A DNA stretch of 64,000 bases from Paracoccus subflavus (GTDB taxonomy: Bacteria; Pseudomonadota; Alphaproteobacteria; Rhodobacterales; Rhodobacteraceae): NCBI RefSeq assembly GCF_004310345.1, contig NZ_SISK01000013.1, positions 1 through 64,000 on the forward strand. Reading direction: 5' to 3'. A program made the position numbers and the translations under genes. Below are positions 26,254 to 35,539 of this stretch, in pieces. The stretch's first letter is position 1. Every line of letters starts with the position of its first letter. Under the pieces are notes generated by a model. It saw nothing but the letters and a program-made list of their open reading frames with translations. It ran no database searches and was not told where the DNA came from.

Positions 26254-27274
26254 GCCGACCCTTGTTGTGACCATTCCCGACGATGCGCCCCAGCGGCTTG
26301 ATAAGGCGCTTGCCCTTGCCGTGCCAGAGGATGCGGCCCTGTCGCGGTCGCACCTGGCGCGGCTGATCGCGGATGGCGCGGTCAGCGGCCCCGACGGGGT
26401 GGTGCGGGACGGCAGGGCACGGGTTCTGGCCGGACAGGACTATACCATTGCGGTCCCCCAGCCCGAAACCGTCGAGGCACGCCCGGAAGCCATTCCCCTG
26501 GTCATCGCCCACGAGGACGACGACCTGATCGTCATCGACAAGCCCGCCGGGATGGTCGTCCATCCCGCGCCCGGATCGCCCCGTGGCACCTTGGTCAACG
26601 CGCTGCTGGCCCATTGCGGCGACAGTCTGTCGGGGATCGGCGGCGAACGGCGGCCCGGCATCGTCCACCGGATCGACAAGGACACCTCGGGCCTGTTGGT
26701 CGTGGCCAAGTCGGACCGCGCCCATCACGGCCTTGCCCGTCAGTTCGAGGCGCATACGGCCCAGCGCCGCTATCTGGCCCTGGCCCACGGCGTGATCGAC
26801 GGGGCTGACCCCCGCCTGCGCGGCACCCCGGGCGTCAGCCTCGAGGATGGCGCCGTTCTGAAGATTGCATCGGGCCTGGCCCGCCACGCCACCGACCGGC
26901 AGCGGCAAGCAGTCTATTTCGACAAGGGACGCCATGCGGTGACTCGGGCCCGAATGCTGGAACAGTTTGGCCGTCCGCCGGCCGTCATGCTGGTCGAATG
27001 CCGGCTGGAAACGGGTCGGACCCACCAGATCCGCGTCCACATGGCCCATGCGGGACTGGGCCTGATCGGCGATCCGGTCTATGGAGGCGCCCGGCGCGCC
27101 TCGGTCCGCGCCTTGGGAGCGGCGGCGGAGGCCGTTGCAGCCTTTCCCCGGCAGGCGCTTCACGCCGCGCATCTGGGCTTTGACCATCCCGTTACCGGCA
27201 GGCCGCTGGCCTTTGACAGCCCTCTGCCCCCGGACATGCAGGCCCTGCTGGACCGGCTGAGAGCCGTGCCATGA
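26252..27274 (+). CDS. rluD: 23S rRNA pseudouridine synthase, RluD type
   Basis: This 340-residue enzyme makes pseudouridine in 23S rRNA (RluD positions 1911/1915/1917 in E. coli). It has an N-terminal S4 RNA-binding domain (RLDKALALAVPEDAALSRS) and the catalytic HRIDKDTSGLLVVAKS loop with the nucleophilic Asp, plus RTHQIRVHMAH and PVYGG. The ATG at 26252 lies within CATG shared with the divergent gene. No strong ribosome site is visible before it. Confidence 0.9.
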   Translation: MPTLVVTIPDDAPQRLDKALALAVPEDAALSRSHLARLIADGAVSGPDGVVRDGRARVLAGQDYTIAVPQPETVEARPEAIPLVIAHEDDDLIVIDKPAGMVVHPAPGSPRGTLVNALLAHCGDSLSGIGGERRPGIVHRIDKDTSGLLVVAKSDRAHHGLARQFEAHTAQRRYLALAHGVIDGADPRLRGTPGVSLEDGAVLKIASGLARHATDRQRQAVYFDKGRHAVTRARMLEQFGRPPAVMLVECRLETGRTHQIRVHMAHAGLGLIGDPVYGGARRASVRALGAAAEAVAAFPRQALHAAHLGFDHPVTGRPLAFDSPLPPDMQALLDRLRAVP

Positions 27275-27320
27275 CGGGAACGTGATCCGGCAGGCTTTTC
27301 CTGCCCGGCGTTTCCCGTCA
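27272..27320 (+). terminator. Long hairpin at rluD stop, before rpoH
   Basis: Outer arms TGACGGGAA and TTCCCGTCA (27272-27280, 27312-27320) pair perfectly and enclose a second stem ccggcagg-ctttt-cctgcccgg. The rluD stop is within the 5' arm. There is no T-run, so it may be a terminator or part of the rpoH leader. Confidence 0.5.
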
Positions 27321-27354
27321 GGATAAGATACGATCCCCGCAACGGGACTGTTTG

Positions 27355-27371
27355 CCGCAGGGGTTCTGCGG
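27355..27371 (+). promoter_or_regulatory. Hairpin in rpoH leader
   Basis: ccgcag-gggtt-ctgcgg forms a 6-bp stem ending 51 bases before the rpoH ATG. The start site of rpoH mRNA is unknown. A role in translation control or stability is possible. Confidence 0.35.
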
Positions 27372-27422
27372 AACCTTGCAAAGGCAGCGACGTTTTCCGA
27401 CCATTTGCGAAAGGCCACGATC

Positions 27423-28331
27423 ATGGCAAGCTATGGAAACCTTCCCGCGCCCAGTCCCGAACAGGGCCTGAACCGCTATTTGCAAGAAATCCGCAAGTTC
27501 CCCCTGCTGGAACCGGAAGAAGAATACATGCTGGCCAAGGCATGGGCCGATCACCAAGACAGCGAGGCTGCGCACCGGCTGGTGACCAGCCACCTGCGCC
27601 TGGCGGCCAAGATCGCCATGGGCTATCGCGGCTATGGCCTGCCGCAGGCCGAAGTGATCTCCGAGGCGAATGTGGGGCTGATGCAGGCCGTCAAGCGGTT
27701 CGACCCGGAAAGGGGATTCCGGCTGGCGACCTATGCCATGTGGTGGATCCGCGCCTCGATCCAGGAATACATCCTGCGGTCATGGTCTTTGGTCAAGATG
27801 GGCACCACTAGCGCCCAGAAAAAGCTGTTCTTCAATCTGCGCAAGGCTAAATCCAAGATCGGTGCCCTAGAAGAAGGCGACCTTCGCCCTGAAAACGTCG
27901 CCCAGATCGCCAATGACCTGAACGTGACCCAGCAAGAAGTGATCGAAATGAACCGCCGCTTGTCGGGGGGCGATGCATCGCTGAATGCCACGGTGGGTTC
28001 GGGCGAGGGCGAGTCGAGTTCGCAGTGGCAGGACTGGCTGGAGGACGAGGATGCCAACCAGGCCGAAGCCTTTGCCGAGTCGGAGGAGCTGGACACTCGG
28101 CGCCGGATGCTGATGCAGGCCATGGACGTGCTGAACGACCGCGAACGGGACATCCTGATGGAACGGCGCCTGCGCGACGATCCCCTCACGCTCGAGGATC
28201 TGTCGGCGCGTTATGACGTGTCGCGCGAACGCATCCGCCAGATCGAGGTTCGGGCCTTTGAAAAACTTCAGGACCGGATGCGAGTCCTGGCCCGCGACAA
28301 GGGAATGCGCGTTCCCGAAGGCGTCGCCTGA
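27423..28331 (+). CDS. rpoH: RNA polymerase heat-shock sigma factor RpoH
   Basis: This 302-residue sigma-32 type factor directs transcription of heat-shock genes. Region 2 reads LVTSHLRLAAKIAMGYRGYG, then FRLATYAMWWIRASIQEYIL, the RpoH box is QKKLFFNLRKAKSKIGALE, and region 4 ends VSRERIRQIEVRAFEKLQ. The ATG at 27423 is chosen over an in-frame GTG-type start at 27405 because homology begins with SYGNLPAPS. Rhodobacterales often have several rpoH genes; copy number is not visible here. Confidence 0.95.
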   Translation: MASYGNLPAPSPEQGLNRYLQEIRKFPLLEPEEEYMLAKAWADHQDSEAAHRLVTSHLRLAAKIAMGYRGYGLPQAEVISEANVGLMQAVKRFDPERGFRLATYAMWWIRASIQEYILRSWSLVKMGTTSAQKKLFFNLRKAKSKIGALEEGDLRPENVAQIANDLNVTQQEVIEMNRRLSGGDASLNATVGSGEGESSSQWQDWLEDEDANQAEAFAESEELDTRRRMLMQAMDVLNDRERDILMERRLRDDPLTLEDLSARYDVSRERIRQIEVRAFEKLQDRMRVLARDKGMRVPEGVA

Positions 28332-28416
28332 GCCTGCAAGACGGCTGCGATACGGCTGCGATTGACCTGCACCTGCCGCGCGTTATGGTCGGCTCAAGCA
28401 TGGCGGACCAGACCCG

Positions 28417-29439
28417 ATGACGGCGCTTAAGCAATTTCAACGGCTCGAGGCGCAGGGATCATGGCGCGCCGCGCCCGACGGTCCGGCGCGCGACGTGATC
28501 GTGTCGCTGGGCGACGCCACGTTGGTTCTGTCGGATCCCGCCACCGACCAGCCTCTGTCGCACTGGTCGCTGCCCGCTGTGGTGCAGATCAACGACGCCA
28601 GAATTCCGGCAATCTATGCGCCAGGGCCCGAAAGCACGGACGAAACGGTTACCATCGACGATCCGCTGATGATCCAGGCGATCGCCCGCGTCCGGGGCGC
28701 CGTGGCAAGCCACCGGTCCCACACGGGCCGTTTGCGCAACAGCCTTGCCGTGCTGGGCATCCTGGGGGTTCTGGGAATCCTGACCCTGTGGCTGCCCGAC
28801 GCGCTTGTCGCCCATGCTGCCCGCATCGCCCCCCCCGCGCAGGCGCGGGACATGGGCATTGCGATCCTGGCTGACCTGGAACGCGATGCGGGGGCGGTCT
28901 GCACCCGTGCATCCGGACAGGCGGTGCTGGATCACCTGGCCCCGATCCTGCTGACCCCAGAGGCCGTCATTCGCGTGCTGCCCGAACCGCTGGGTGGCGC
29001 GCGGCGATTGCCTGGCGACATCTATGTGATCGGGAACGACCTCTTGCGCGCATCCCCCGGACCCGAGGTCGCCGCGGCCCATCTGGTTGCCGCACGCCTG
29101 GCAGTCGAGGAGGCCGGCCTTCGTGCGGCTGCCATGGAACACGCCGGTCTGCTCGCATCGCTCCGACTGATGACGCTCGGCCATCTGCCGCAGTCGGCGA
29201 TGTCCGGATTTGGAACGGCGCTGCTGTCCCGGCCTGCCCCCAGGCCCCAGGACACCGCGCTGCTGGCGGCCCTGGCGGAACGCCAGATCCCGGCGGAACC
29301 TTACGCCCGGTCCCTCGACCCGACGGGACAGTCGGTCCGGGCGCTGATCGACGGGGATCCCTTGGCCAACACCTCCACCGCGCGCCCCCTTCTGAACGAT
29401 GAGCAATGGCTTGCCCTTCAGCAGATCTGCGCGGGCTGA
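28417..29439 (+). CDS. One-pass membrane protein with a degenerate M48-like domain
   Basis: This 340-residue protein has a cytoplasmic N-terminal part (residues 1-105), one membrane segment (about 108-125, SLAVLGILGVLGILTLWLP) and a C-terminal region. The stretch RRLPGDIYVIGNDLLRASPG followed by PEVAAAHLVAARLAVEEAG resembles the active-site strand and helix of M48 metallopeptidases, but HLVAA replaces HExxH, so catalysis is not expected. The relation is inferred from pattern only. It lies 85 bases after rpoH and may share its transcript. Confidence 0.5.
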   Translation: MTALKQFQRLEAQGSWRAAPDGPARDVIVSLGDATLVLSDPATDQPLSHWSLPAVVQINDARIPAIYAPGPESTDETVTIDDPLMIQAIARVRGAVASHRSHTGRLRNSLAVLGILGVLGILTLWLPDALVAHAARIAPPAQARDMGIAILADLERDAGAVCTRASGQAVLDHLAPILLTPEAVIRVLPEPLGGARRLPGDIYVIGNDLLRASPGPEVAAAHLVAARLAVEEAGLRAAAMEHAGLLASLRLMTLGHLPQSAMSGFGTALLSRPAPRPQDTALLAALAERQIPAEPYARSLDPTGQSVRALIDGDPLANTSTARPLLNDEQWLALQQICAG

Positions 29440-29500
29440 CCACGCACCCGGCGTTTTCGCCGTTGCACGCAGGCCGGGCTGGCGCTATGCACGGCCCCAG

Positions 29501-29577
<77 letters not shown>

Positions 29578-29841
29578 ATTTTCGCAAGCATTCCTGATTG
29601 GGCGATGACAGGCCCTCCCTTATCCGGGCGGCAGTCGCTTTACCATGTCAGGACTCAGACCGGGGCCAAGGCGCAGGCCCGACCGCCGGGGGCAATCGGC
29701 GTGCAAGATCGGGCTGCCCGCCCGTCCACAAAGATTCAGGCCGATATTGCGGCGGGATGAGGCCCGAGGGCCATCACAGGCATCTTGATAGGTCCCAGAT
29801 TCCTGCTTTGGCTGGAAAACTGCAGTTCTCCGGGAAATCTG

Positions 29842-30333
29842 TCAGCGCAGCCATTTTCGGAAATCGGCCAGCACCTGCTTATAAACCTCGCGTTTGAAGG
29901 GCACGATGTTTTCCAGCAAAGCGGCCGATGGCATCCAGCACCATTCCTCGAACTCCGGGTGATCCGTATCAATCCGAATGTCGGCGTCCTGCCCCAGAAA
30001 CCGCATCAGCACCCATTTCTGGCGCTGGCCGCCATAGCGACCCTTCCAGACCTTGCCCAAGAGTTCGGGGGGCAGGTCGTAATAGACCCAGCCAGGGGTT
30101 TCCCCCAGCACCTCGACCTTGTCAGAAGAAACGCCGGTTTCCTCGGCCAGTTCGCGCAGGGCGGCCCCACGGGGATCCTCGCCCTCGTCGATTCCGCCCT
30201 GGGGCATTTGCCAGGCGCCGGGCATGTCGATGCGCTGGCCTGCAAAGACCAGCCCCTCTGCATTGATCAGCACCACCCCCGCGCAAGGCCGGTAGGGCAG
30301 ACCCCCCGGCCCTGTCCGTTCCCCGTCAGCCAT
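29842..30333 (-). CDS. rppH: RNA pyrophosphohydrolase
   Basis: RppH removes pyrophosphate from mRNA 5' ends and starts decay by RNase E. The 163-residue protein opens [14 protein letters not shown] and has the Nudix box [20 protein letters not shown] with TGV. It overlaps the ctpA stop region by eight bases and ends a reverse-strand run that starts with rsfS. The 264 bases between it and tRNA-Arg hold nothing recognisable. Confidence 0.95.
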   Translation of the reverse strand: MADGERTGPGGLPYRPCAGVVLINAEGLVFAGQRIDMPGAWQMPQGGIDEGEDPRGAALRELAEETGVSSDKVEVLGETPGWVYYDLPPELLGKVWKGRYGGQRQKWVLMRFLGQDADIRIDTDHPEFEEWCWMPSAALLENIVPFKREVYKQVLADFRKWLR

Positions 30334-31756
30334 TCGTATTAGCGGCCCCAGACCCTTCGGTGCCCGATCCCTCGCCGGTCACGGCAGGGGTGGCACTGGG
30401 GGGCACCTGATCGGCCTGGAAATCGACGGCTGCCAAGCCCTTCAGAATATCGACCGCATAGGCCATTTGATAGTCTTCCTCGCGCAGCTTGGCGGTCGCC
30501 TCGACTTCGGCGGCTTCGTCCTCGATCTGTTGCTTTTCGTCGTCGCTCACGGAATCGTTGTTCAGCGCGCCCCTCAGGTCGGCCTCGGAGCGGCCGAAAT
30601 TCGACTGGCTGCGCGGGCCTTCCTCCTCTTCCCCCGATTCGGGAGGGGGGGCGGGCTGGGCCACCAGGATGTCGGGCTGGATGCCCAGCGACTGGATCGA
30701 CCGGCCCGAGGGCGTGTAGTAACGCGCCGTGGTCAGCCGGATCGCGCTGTCGGCCGTCACTGGCATGACCGTCTGGACAGAACCCTTGCCAAAGGTCTTT
30801 TCGCCCACGACGATCGCGCGGCGATGGTCCTGCAGGGCACCCGCGACGATTTCGGATGCACTGGCAGATCCGCCGTTGGTCAGCACCACCATCGGCTTGC
30901 CCTGCGCCAGATCGCCCGGCTCGGCGTTCCAGCGTTCGCTTTCCTCGGGGTTGCGGCCCCGGGTGCTGACGATTTCCCCGGCGTCCAGAAAGGCATCCGA
31001 CACGCTGATCGCCTGGTTCAAGAGCCCGCCCGGATTGTTGCGCAGATCCAGCACAAAGCCCGTCACCTTGTCGATGCCGCCGGCATCCTTGACGGCCGTT
31101 TCCAGTTCCGATTTCAGCGTGTCATAGGTTTCGTCGTTGAAGGTGGACACCCGCAACACGACCGAACTGCCCTCGACCCTTGTTTTGACCACGGTCAGCT
31201 TGATCGTATCGCGCATCATGGTCAGGTCGAACGGCTCGGTCTCGCCTTCGCGCAGGATCGTCACGGTGATCTCGGACCCCACGGGGCCGCGCATCATGTC
31301 CACCGCATCGTCCAGGGTCAGGCCCATCAGCGATTCGCCGTTCACATGGGTGATGAAATCGCCCGTCTTGACCCCCGCCTGTGCCGCGGGCGTGTCGTCG
31401 ATGGGGGATACGACCTTGACCAGACCGTCTTCCTGGCTGACCTCGATCCCCAGGCCGCCGAAACTGCCGCGGGTCTGGGTCTGCATGTCCTGGTAATCAC
31501 TGGCCGACAGGAAGCTGGAATGAGGGTCCAGCGACGTCAGCATCCCGTTGATCGCGGCCTCGATCAGTTCCTTGTCGTCGGGCGCCTCGACATAATCGGC
31601 ACGCACCCGTTCAAAGACGTTTCCGAACAGTTCAAGCTGCTCGTAGATCGTCGCATTGCTGCCACTTTCCTGGGCCACCAGAGGCCCGGCGATCTGGGTG
31701 GTCAGCAAAGCCCCGGCCAGAACGCCGCCTGCGCCCGCGATCAGATAATGTTTCAT
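30326..31756 (-). CDS. ctpA: C-terminal processing peptidase, S41 family
   Basis: This 476-residue periplasmic serine protease has a signal peptide or anchor (residues 1-28), a PDZ domain (about 95-165, [19 protein letters not shown]) and the S41 core with Ser in [17 protein letters not shown] and Lys in [11 protein letters not shown]. The C-terminal 100 residues are acidic and repetitive, without a known domain. It lies next to envC and fits the Ctp-LytM group of envelope hydrolase control; a direct interaction is inference. Confidence 0.93.
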   Translation of the reverse strand: MKHYLIAGAGGVLAGALLTTQIAGPLVAQESGSNATIYEQLELFGNVFERVRADYVEAPDDKELIEAAINGMLTSLDPHSSFLSASDYQDMQTQTRGSFGGLGIEVSQEDGLVKVVSPIDDTPAAQAGVKTGDFITHVNGESLMGLTLDDAVDMMRGPVGSEITVTILREGETEPFDLTMMRDTIKLTVVKTRVEGSSVVLRVSTFNDETYDTLKSELETAVKDAGGIDKVTGFVLDLRNNPGGLLNQAISVSDAFLDAGEIVSTRGRNPEESERWNAEPGDLAQGKPMVVLTNGGSASASEIVAGALQDHRRAIVVGEKTFGKGSVQTVMPVTADSAIRLTTARYYTPSGRSIQSLGIQPDILVAQPAPPPESGEEEEGPRSQSNFGRSEADLRGALNNDSVSDDEKQQIEDEAAEVEATAKLREEDYQMAYAVDILKGLAAVDFQADQVPPSATPAVTGEGSGTEGSGAANTNG

Positions 31757-31773
31757 GTCGGCCTTTCCTGCCT

Positions 31774-32949
31774 TCAGTCCTGTTGGGGCTCCACGACGGG
31801 ATTCAGCACGAACCAATCCGCCGGGTCCAGTGTTTCCTGTCCCTTCCGCAGTTCCAGATACAGGGACTCGGTCTGCCCTGCATAGCCGCCAAGGGCGGCG
31901 TCGGCCACGAACTGCGCGCCGAATTCCTGTGCCGGTGCCTCGGACCCGCCCATCAGGCCCAGGGGATCGCCCGCTCGCAGCACGTCGCCCACCTCTCCGA
32001 AAACCTGCGCCATGCCTGCAAAGACCAGAAGATAACCGCGCGCGGGCTCGATGATCATCACATTGCCGTAATCCAGCAAGGGCCCGCGATAGCGGATTGT
32101 CGCAGGCCAGGGCGTCGTTACCAGGGCGGAGGGGGGTGTTGCAATCACCCAGCCCGGCCGTTCGACGCCTGCCGCGTCAGGCTGGCCGTAAAGGCGCAGG
32201 ACCGTTCCCGCCACCGGCAGGGGCAGGCTGCCTTGGGCGCCCTCGAAATCCTCCATGGGCGGGCCGACATCCAGTTGCAGCCGGGAAACGCCCGCCGCGA
32301 ATTCGTCCAGCGATTGCGCGGCATCGTGCAGCTTCTGCATCTCGGCAGGCGCGTCGGCATAGCGCACAGGCAGGCTGGACCGGTCGGTGACGGCACTGGC
32401 CAGCAGGCGCCGCGCCTCCTGCACCGAGGCAAGGCCCGCATCAAGCATCTGCGCCGCCCCCGCCTGCAAGTCGCGCACCTTGGCTATTTCGGCCAGATCC
32501 GCGCCCAGCCGTTCGGCCTCGGCGCGCAGGCCGGGGGTGATGTCGGCCAGGATCATGCCCGACCGGGCATTGGCAAGCCCCCCTGCGGGATGCAGCAGCA
32601 GGGTGGTTTCGGGCGACTGCCGCATTGCCGTCATCGCCCCCAGGACCGAGGCCATTCGCCCCCGCTGCATCTCGAACCCTGCGCGCAGTTGCGCCTCGCG
32701 GGCGCTGGCTTGGCGCAGCCCGTCGCGCAGGGCGGCAAGGCCCCCTTCGTATCCCCGGATCACCTCGGTCAGGGCGACGACCTGATCGTCGGCGGTCAGC
32801 GCCTCGGTCAGCTTGGCGACCGCGGCCCGCAACTGTGCGGCAGCGTCCTGGGCCTCGGACACGGCGATATCGACAGAAGGATCGTCCTGGGCCGACAGGG
32901 GGCCCCCGGCGACCAGGGCGGCAAGGATCAGGGGAACAAACAGTCTCAT
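31774..32949 (-). CDS. envC: EnvC-like murein hydrolase activator
   Basis: This 391-residue exported protein (signal peptide 1-20) has a long coiled coil (about 25-230) and a C-terminal LytM/M23-like domain. The domain's metal ligands are missing: the usual HLHFE is replaced by SLYLELRKG, as in E. coli EnvC, so it is expected to activate an amidase rather than cut peptidoglycan. The start overlaps gpmI by four bases. Confidence 0.88.
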   Translation of the reverse strand: MRLFVPLILAALVAGGPLSAQDDPSVDIAVSEAQDAAAQLRAAVAKLTEALTADDQVVALTEVIRGYEGGLAALRDGLRQASAREAQLRAGFEMQRGRMASVLGAMTAMRQSPETTLLLHPAGGLANARSGMILADITPGLRAEAERLGADLAEIAKVRDLQAGAAQMLDAGLASVQEARRLLASAVTDRSSLPVRYADAPAEMQKLHDAAQSLDEFAAGVSRLQLDVGPPMEDFEGAQGSLPLPVAGTVLRLYGQPDAAGVERPGWVIATPPSALVTTPWPATIRYRGPLLDYGNVMIIEPARGYLLVFAGMAQVFGEVGDVLRAGDPLGLMGGSEAPAQEFGAQFVADAALGGYAGQTESLYLELRKGQETLDPADWFVLNPVVEPQQD

Positions 32950-34463
32950 GCGGCCACGATCAGGCTTTCGCCGGTCATCTCGGCCGGCTTCGCCAGTCCC
33001 ATCAGGTGCAGCACGGTCGGCGCAAGGTCGGCCAGCCGCCCGTCGCGCAGCCGCGCCCCCGCCGGGCCGCCGTACACGATCACCGGCACGGGATTGGTGG
33101 TGTGTGCGGTATGGGGGCCGCCGCTTTCGGGGTCGATCATCGTTTCGCAATTGCCATGGTCGGCGCAGATCACCGCCGCGCCGCCGGCCCGATCCAGGGT
33201 GGCCAGCATCCGGCCCAGGCCGCGATCCACCGCCTCGCACGCCAGGGCGGCGGCGGGCAGGCTGCCGGTATGGCCCACCATGTCGGGATTGGCGAAATTG
33301 ACCACGATCAGGTCGTAGCCGGCGCCGATCACCTCGACCAGCTTTTCGGCGACCTCGTCCGCGGCCATTTCGGGGGCCAGGTCATAGGTCGCGACCTTGG
33401 GGCTGGCGGGCATGAAGCGGTCCTCGCCGGGTTCGGGGGCCTCGGCCCCGCCGTTCAGGAAAAAGGTGACGTGGGGGTATTTCTCGGTTTCGGCCAGGCG
33501 GAACTGGCGCAGCCCGTGTCGGGCCACCCAGGCGCCCAGCGTATTGACCACCTGCCGCTTGGGATAGGCGGCGGCCATGTATTCGTTGTGGCGGCTGCTG
33601 TAATCGACCATCCCCAGAAGCGCCGCCCATTCGGGCCGGTCGCCGGTGTCGAATTGCGCGAAGGCCGGATCGGCCAGCGCTGCCAGGATTTCCCGCGCCC
33701 GGTCGGCACGGAAATTCAGGCAGAAGAACCCGTCCCCGTCCAGGGCCCCGTTATAGCCGTCGATGACGAAGGGCTGGATGAATTCGTCGGTTTCGCCCTG
33801 CCCATAGGCAGCGGTGACGGCCATATCGGCGGACGGCGCAGGCCTTCCCTGTCCTGCAACGATAGCGCGGTAGGCCCGTTCCACCCGTTCCCAGCGGTTG
33901 TCGCGGTCCATGGCGTAATATCGCCCGATCACCGTGCCGATCCGTGCGCCTTCGGGCAGGTTGCCCTGCAACTCGGTCACAAAGCCCATGGCCGATTTCG
34001 GCGGCACGTCGCGCCCGTCGGTAATGGCATGGACCACGACAGGCACGCCCGCCCCGGCCACGGCACGGACGGCGGTCTGCATATGGACGACATGGCCATG
34101 GACGCCTCCGTCGGACACGATGCCCATCAGATGCGCCGTCCCCCCCGTGGCCCGCAGCCGTTCGACGAAACGGACCAGGCCCTCGTTGCCCACGAAGCTG
34201 CCGTCCTCGATCGCCAGATCGATCTGGCCCAGATCCATCGCCACCACGCGGCCCGCGCCGATATTGGTGTGGCCGACCTCGGAATTGCCCATCTGGCCGC
34301 GCGGCAGGCCAACGTCGGGGCCGAAGGTGGTCAGCGTCGCGTGCGGGCAGTCGCGCAGCAGGCGGTCGAAATTCGGCGTTGCCGCCTGATCCGGCGCGCT
34401 TTGTTCGGGGCGGTCCGAGATGCCCCAGCCATCGAGAATGCACAGGACCACGGGTTTCGTCAT
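32946..34463 (-). CDS. gpmI: 2,3-bisphosphoglycerate-independent phosphoglycerate mutase
   Basis: GpmI interconverts 3- and 2-phosphoglycerate using two Mn ions. The 505-residue product has the catalytic serine in QMGNSEVGHTNIGAGR, RDVPPKSA, the metal ligands VVNFANPDMVGHTG and ICADHGNCETM. The ATG at 34463 is chosen over a possible start at 34556 since homology begins with KPVVLCILDGWG. It lies 93 bases after rlmH. Confidence 0.96.
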   Translation of the reverse strand: MTKPVVLCILDGWGISDRPEQSAPDQAATPNFDRLLRDCPHATLTTFGPDVGLPRGQMGNSEVGHTNIGAGRVVAMDLGQIDLAIEDGSFVGNEGLVRFVERLRATGGTAHLMGIVSDGGVHGHVVHMQTAVRAVAGAGVPVVVHAITDGRDVPPKSAMGFVTELQGNLPEGARIGTVIGRYYAMDRDNRWERVERAYRAIVAGQGRPAPSADMAVTAAYGQGETDEFIQPFVIDGYNGALDGDGFFCLNFRADRAREILAALADPAFAQFDTGDRPEWAALLGMVDYSSRHNEYMAAAYPKRQVVNTLGAWVARHGLRQFRLAETEKYPHVTFFLNGGAEAPEPGEDRFMPASPKVATYDLAPEMAADEVAEKLVEVIGAGYDLIVVNFANPDMVGHTGSLPAAALACEAVDRGLGRMLATLDRAGGAAVICADHGNCETMIDPESGGPHTAHTTNPVPVIVYGGPAGARLRDGRLADLAPTVLHLMGLAKPAEMTGESLIVAA

Positions 34464-34556
34464 GTCTGCCTCGGGTTGAACTTGCGCCTTGTTACGCATG
34501 TGCGAAGCCTGCGGCAACCGCAGAAGCCGGGGCCGCTTCGCTCCCGCCCTCCCCAT

Positions 34557-35024
34557 TCATTCCCGATGATAAGGAGAGCCGGCAAGGATCGTTGCCGCGC
34601 GATACAGTTGTTCGGCCAGCATCACGCGCACCAGCATGTGCGGCCAGACCATGCGGCCCAGGCTGACCTGCCAGTCGGCGCGGGCGCGCAACGGCGGGTC
34701 CAGCCCGTCGGCACCGCCGATCACGAAGCAGACATCGCGCGCCCCGTCGCGCCAGTCCGCCAGCCGATGCGCGAACTGCGGCGAGGTCGGCTGATCGCCC
34801 CGCTCGTCCAGCGCCACGAGGACGGAACCCTGGGGGATCGCCCGTGTCAGAACTTCGGCCTCGGCTGCCATGCCGCCACCGCGCCTGTCCTCGACTTCCG
34901 TAAGGGTGGCGGGCGGCAGGCCCGTACTGCGTCCGGCGCGGGCGAAACGGTCCAGGTAATCCATGACCATAGACGCCTCGGGGCCCTTGCGCAGCCGACC
35001 GACCGCGACAATGTCGATTCGCAA
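34557..35024 (-). CDS. rlmH: 23S rRNA pseudouridine-1915 N3-methyltransferase
   Basis: RlmH is a SPOUT methyltransferase acting on the 70S ribosome. The 155-residue length is usual, and FVIGGADGLDPPLRARAD with SLGRMVWPHMLVRVMLAEQL is the knotted SAM site. The C-terminus SPYHRE is canonical. It starts 15 bases after rsfS, as in most bacteria. Confidence 0.96.
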   Translation of the reverse strand: MRIDIVAVGRLRKGPEASMVMDYLDRFARAGRSTGLPPATLTEVEDRRGGGMAAEAEVLTRAIPQGSVLVALDERGDQPTSPQFAHRLADWRDGARDVCFVIGGADGLDPPLRARADWQVSLGRMVWPHMLVRVMLAEQLYRAATILAGSPYHRE

Positions 35025-35039
35025 TAAATACGGTCCCGC

Positions 35040-35462
35040 TCAGACGGCCGGACGGGAATGGTCGCGAACGCGGCCAAGCGCCTCGACCGGCATCCACATC
35101 TTTTCAAGCTGATAGAACTCACGCACCTCAGGCCGAAAGACATGGACGATGACATCGTCGGTGTCGATCAGCACCCAGTCGCCGGTGTCCTTGCCCTCGA
35201 TCCGGGGGGTGCGGCCGGTGATCTGCTTCATGCGTTCGGCCAGCTTTTCCGCGATGGCGCCCACCTGACGCGCACTGCGGCCCGAGGCGATCACCATGTG
35301 ATCGGCCATGGCCGACCGCCCGCGCAGGTCGATGGTGACGACATCCTCGGCCTTGTCATCATCAAGCGAGGACAGGATGCGGGCAAGGATCTGGTCGCTG
35401 GTCAGATCATGCCCGGCGGCGGTCGCTGCCGGCCCCGTGGCCGGCGAGACGTCTTGTGACAG
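35040..35462 (-). CDS. rsfS: Ribosome silencing factor RsfS, CTG start
   Basis: RsfS binds ribosomal protein uL14 and blocks subunit joining when nutrients are low. The domain begins QILARILSSLDDDKAEDVVT and continues DLRGRSAMADHMVIASG and DWVLIDTDDVIVHVF. The first ATG (35309) would delete about 50 residues including conserved ones. The frame upstream has no ATG, GTG or TTG before a stop, but a CTG at 35460-35462 lies 8 bases after a perfect GGAGG (35471-35475). The start is therefore taken as CTG, giving 140 residues. Confidence 0.85.
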   Translation of the reverse strand: MSQDVSPATGPAATAAGHDLTSDQILARILSSLDDDKAEDVVTIDLRGRSAMADHMVIASGRSARQVGAIAEKLAERMKQITGRTPRIEGKDTGDWVLIDTDDVIVHVFRPEVREFYQLEKMWMPVEALGRVRDHSRPAV

Positions 35463-35470
35463 GGTTATAT

Positions 35471-35475
35471 CCTCC
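35471..35475 (-). promoter_or_regulatory. Strong ribosome binding site that decides the rsfS start
   Basis: GGAGG on the reverse strand with an 8-base spacer (atataacc) to the CTG at 35462. No other start codon follows at usable distance. Confidence 0.8.
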
Positions 35476-35539
35476 GGTCAGCGCGCCGATCGCCCCCGGC
35501 GCAGGGGTTGCACCAAAGATAGCAACTTTTCCGACCTTC

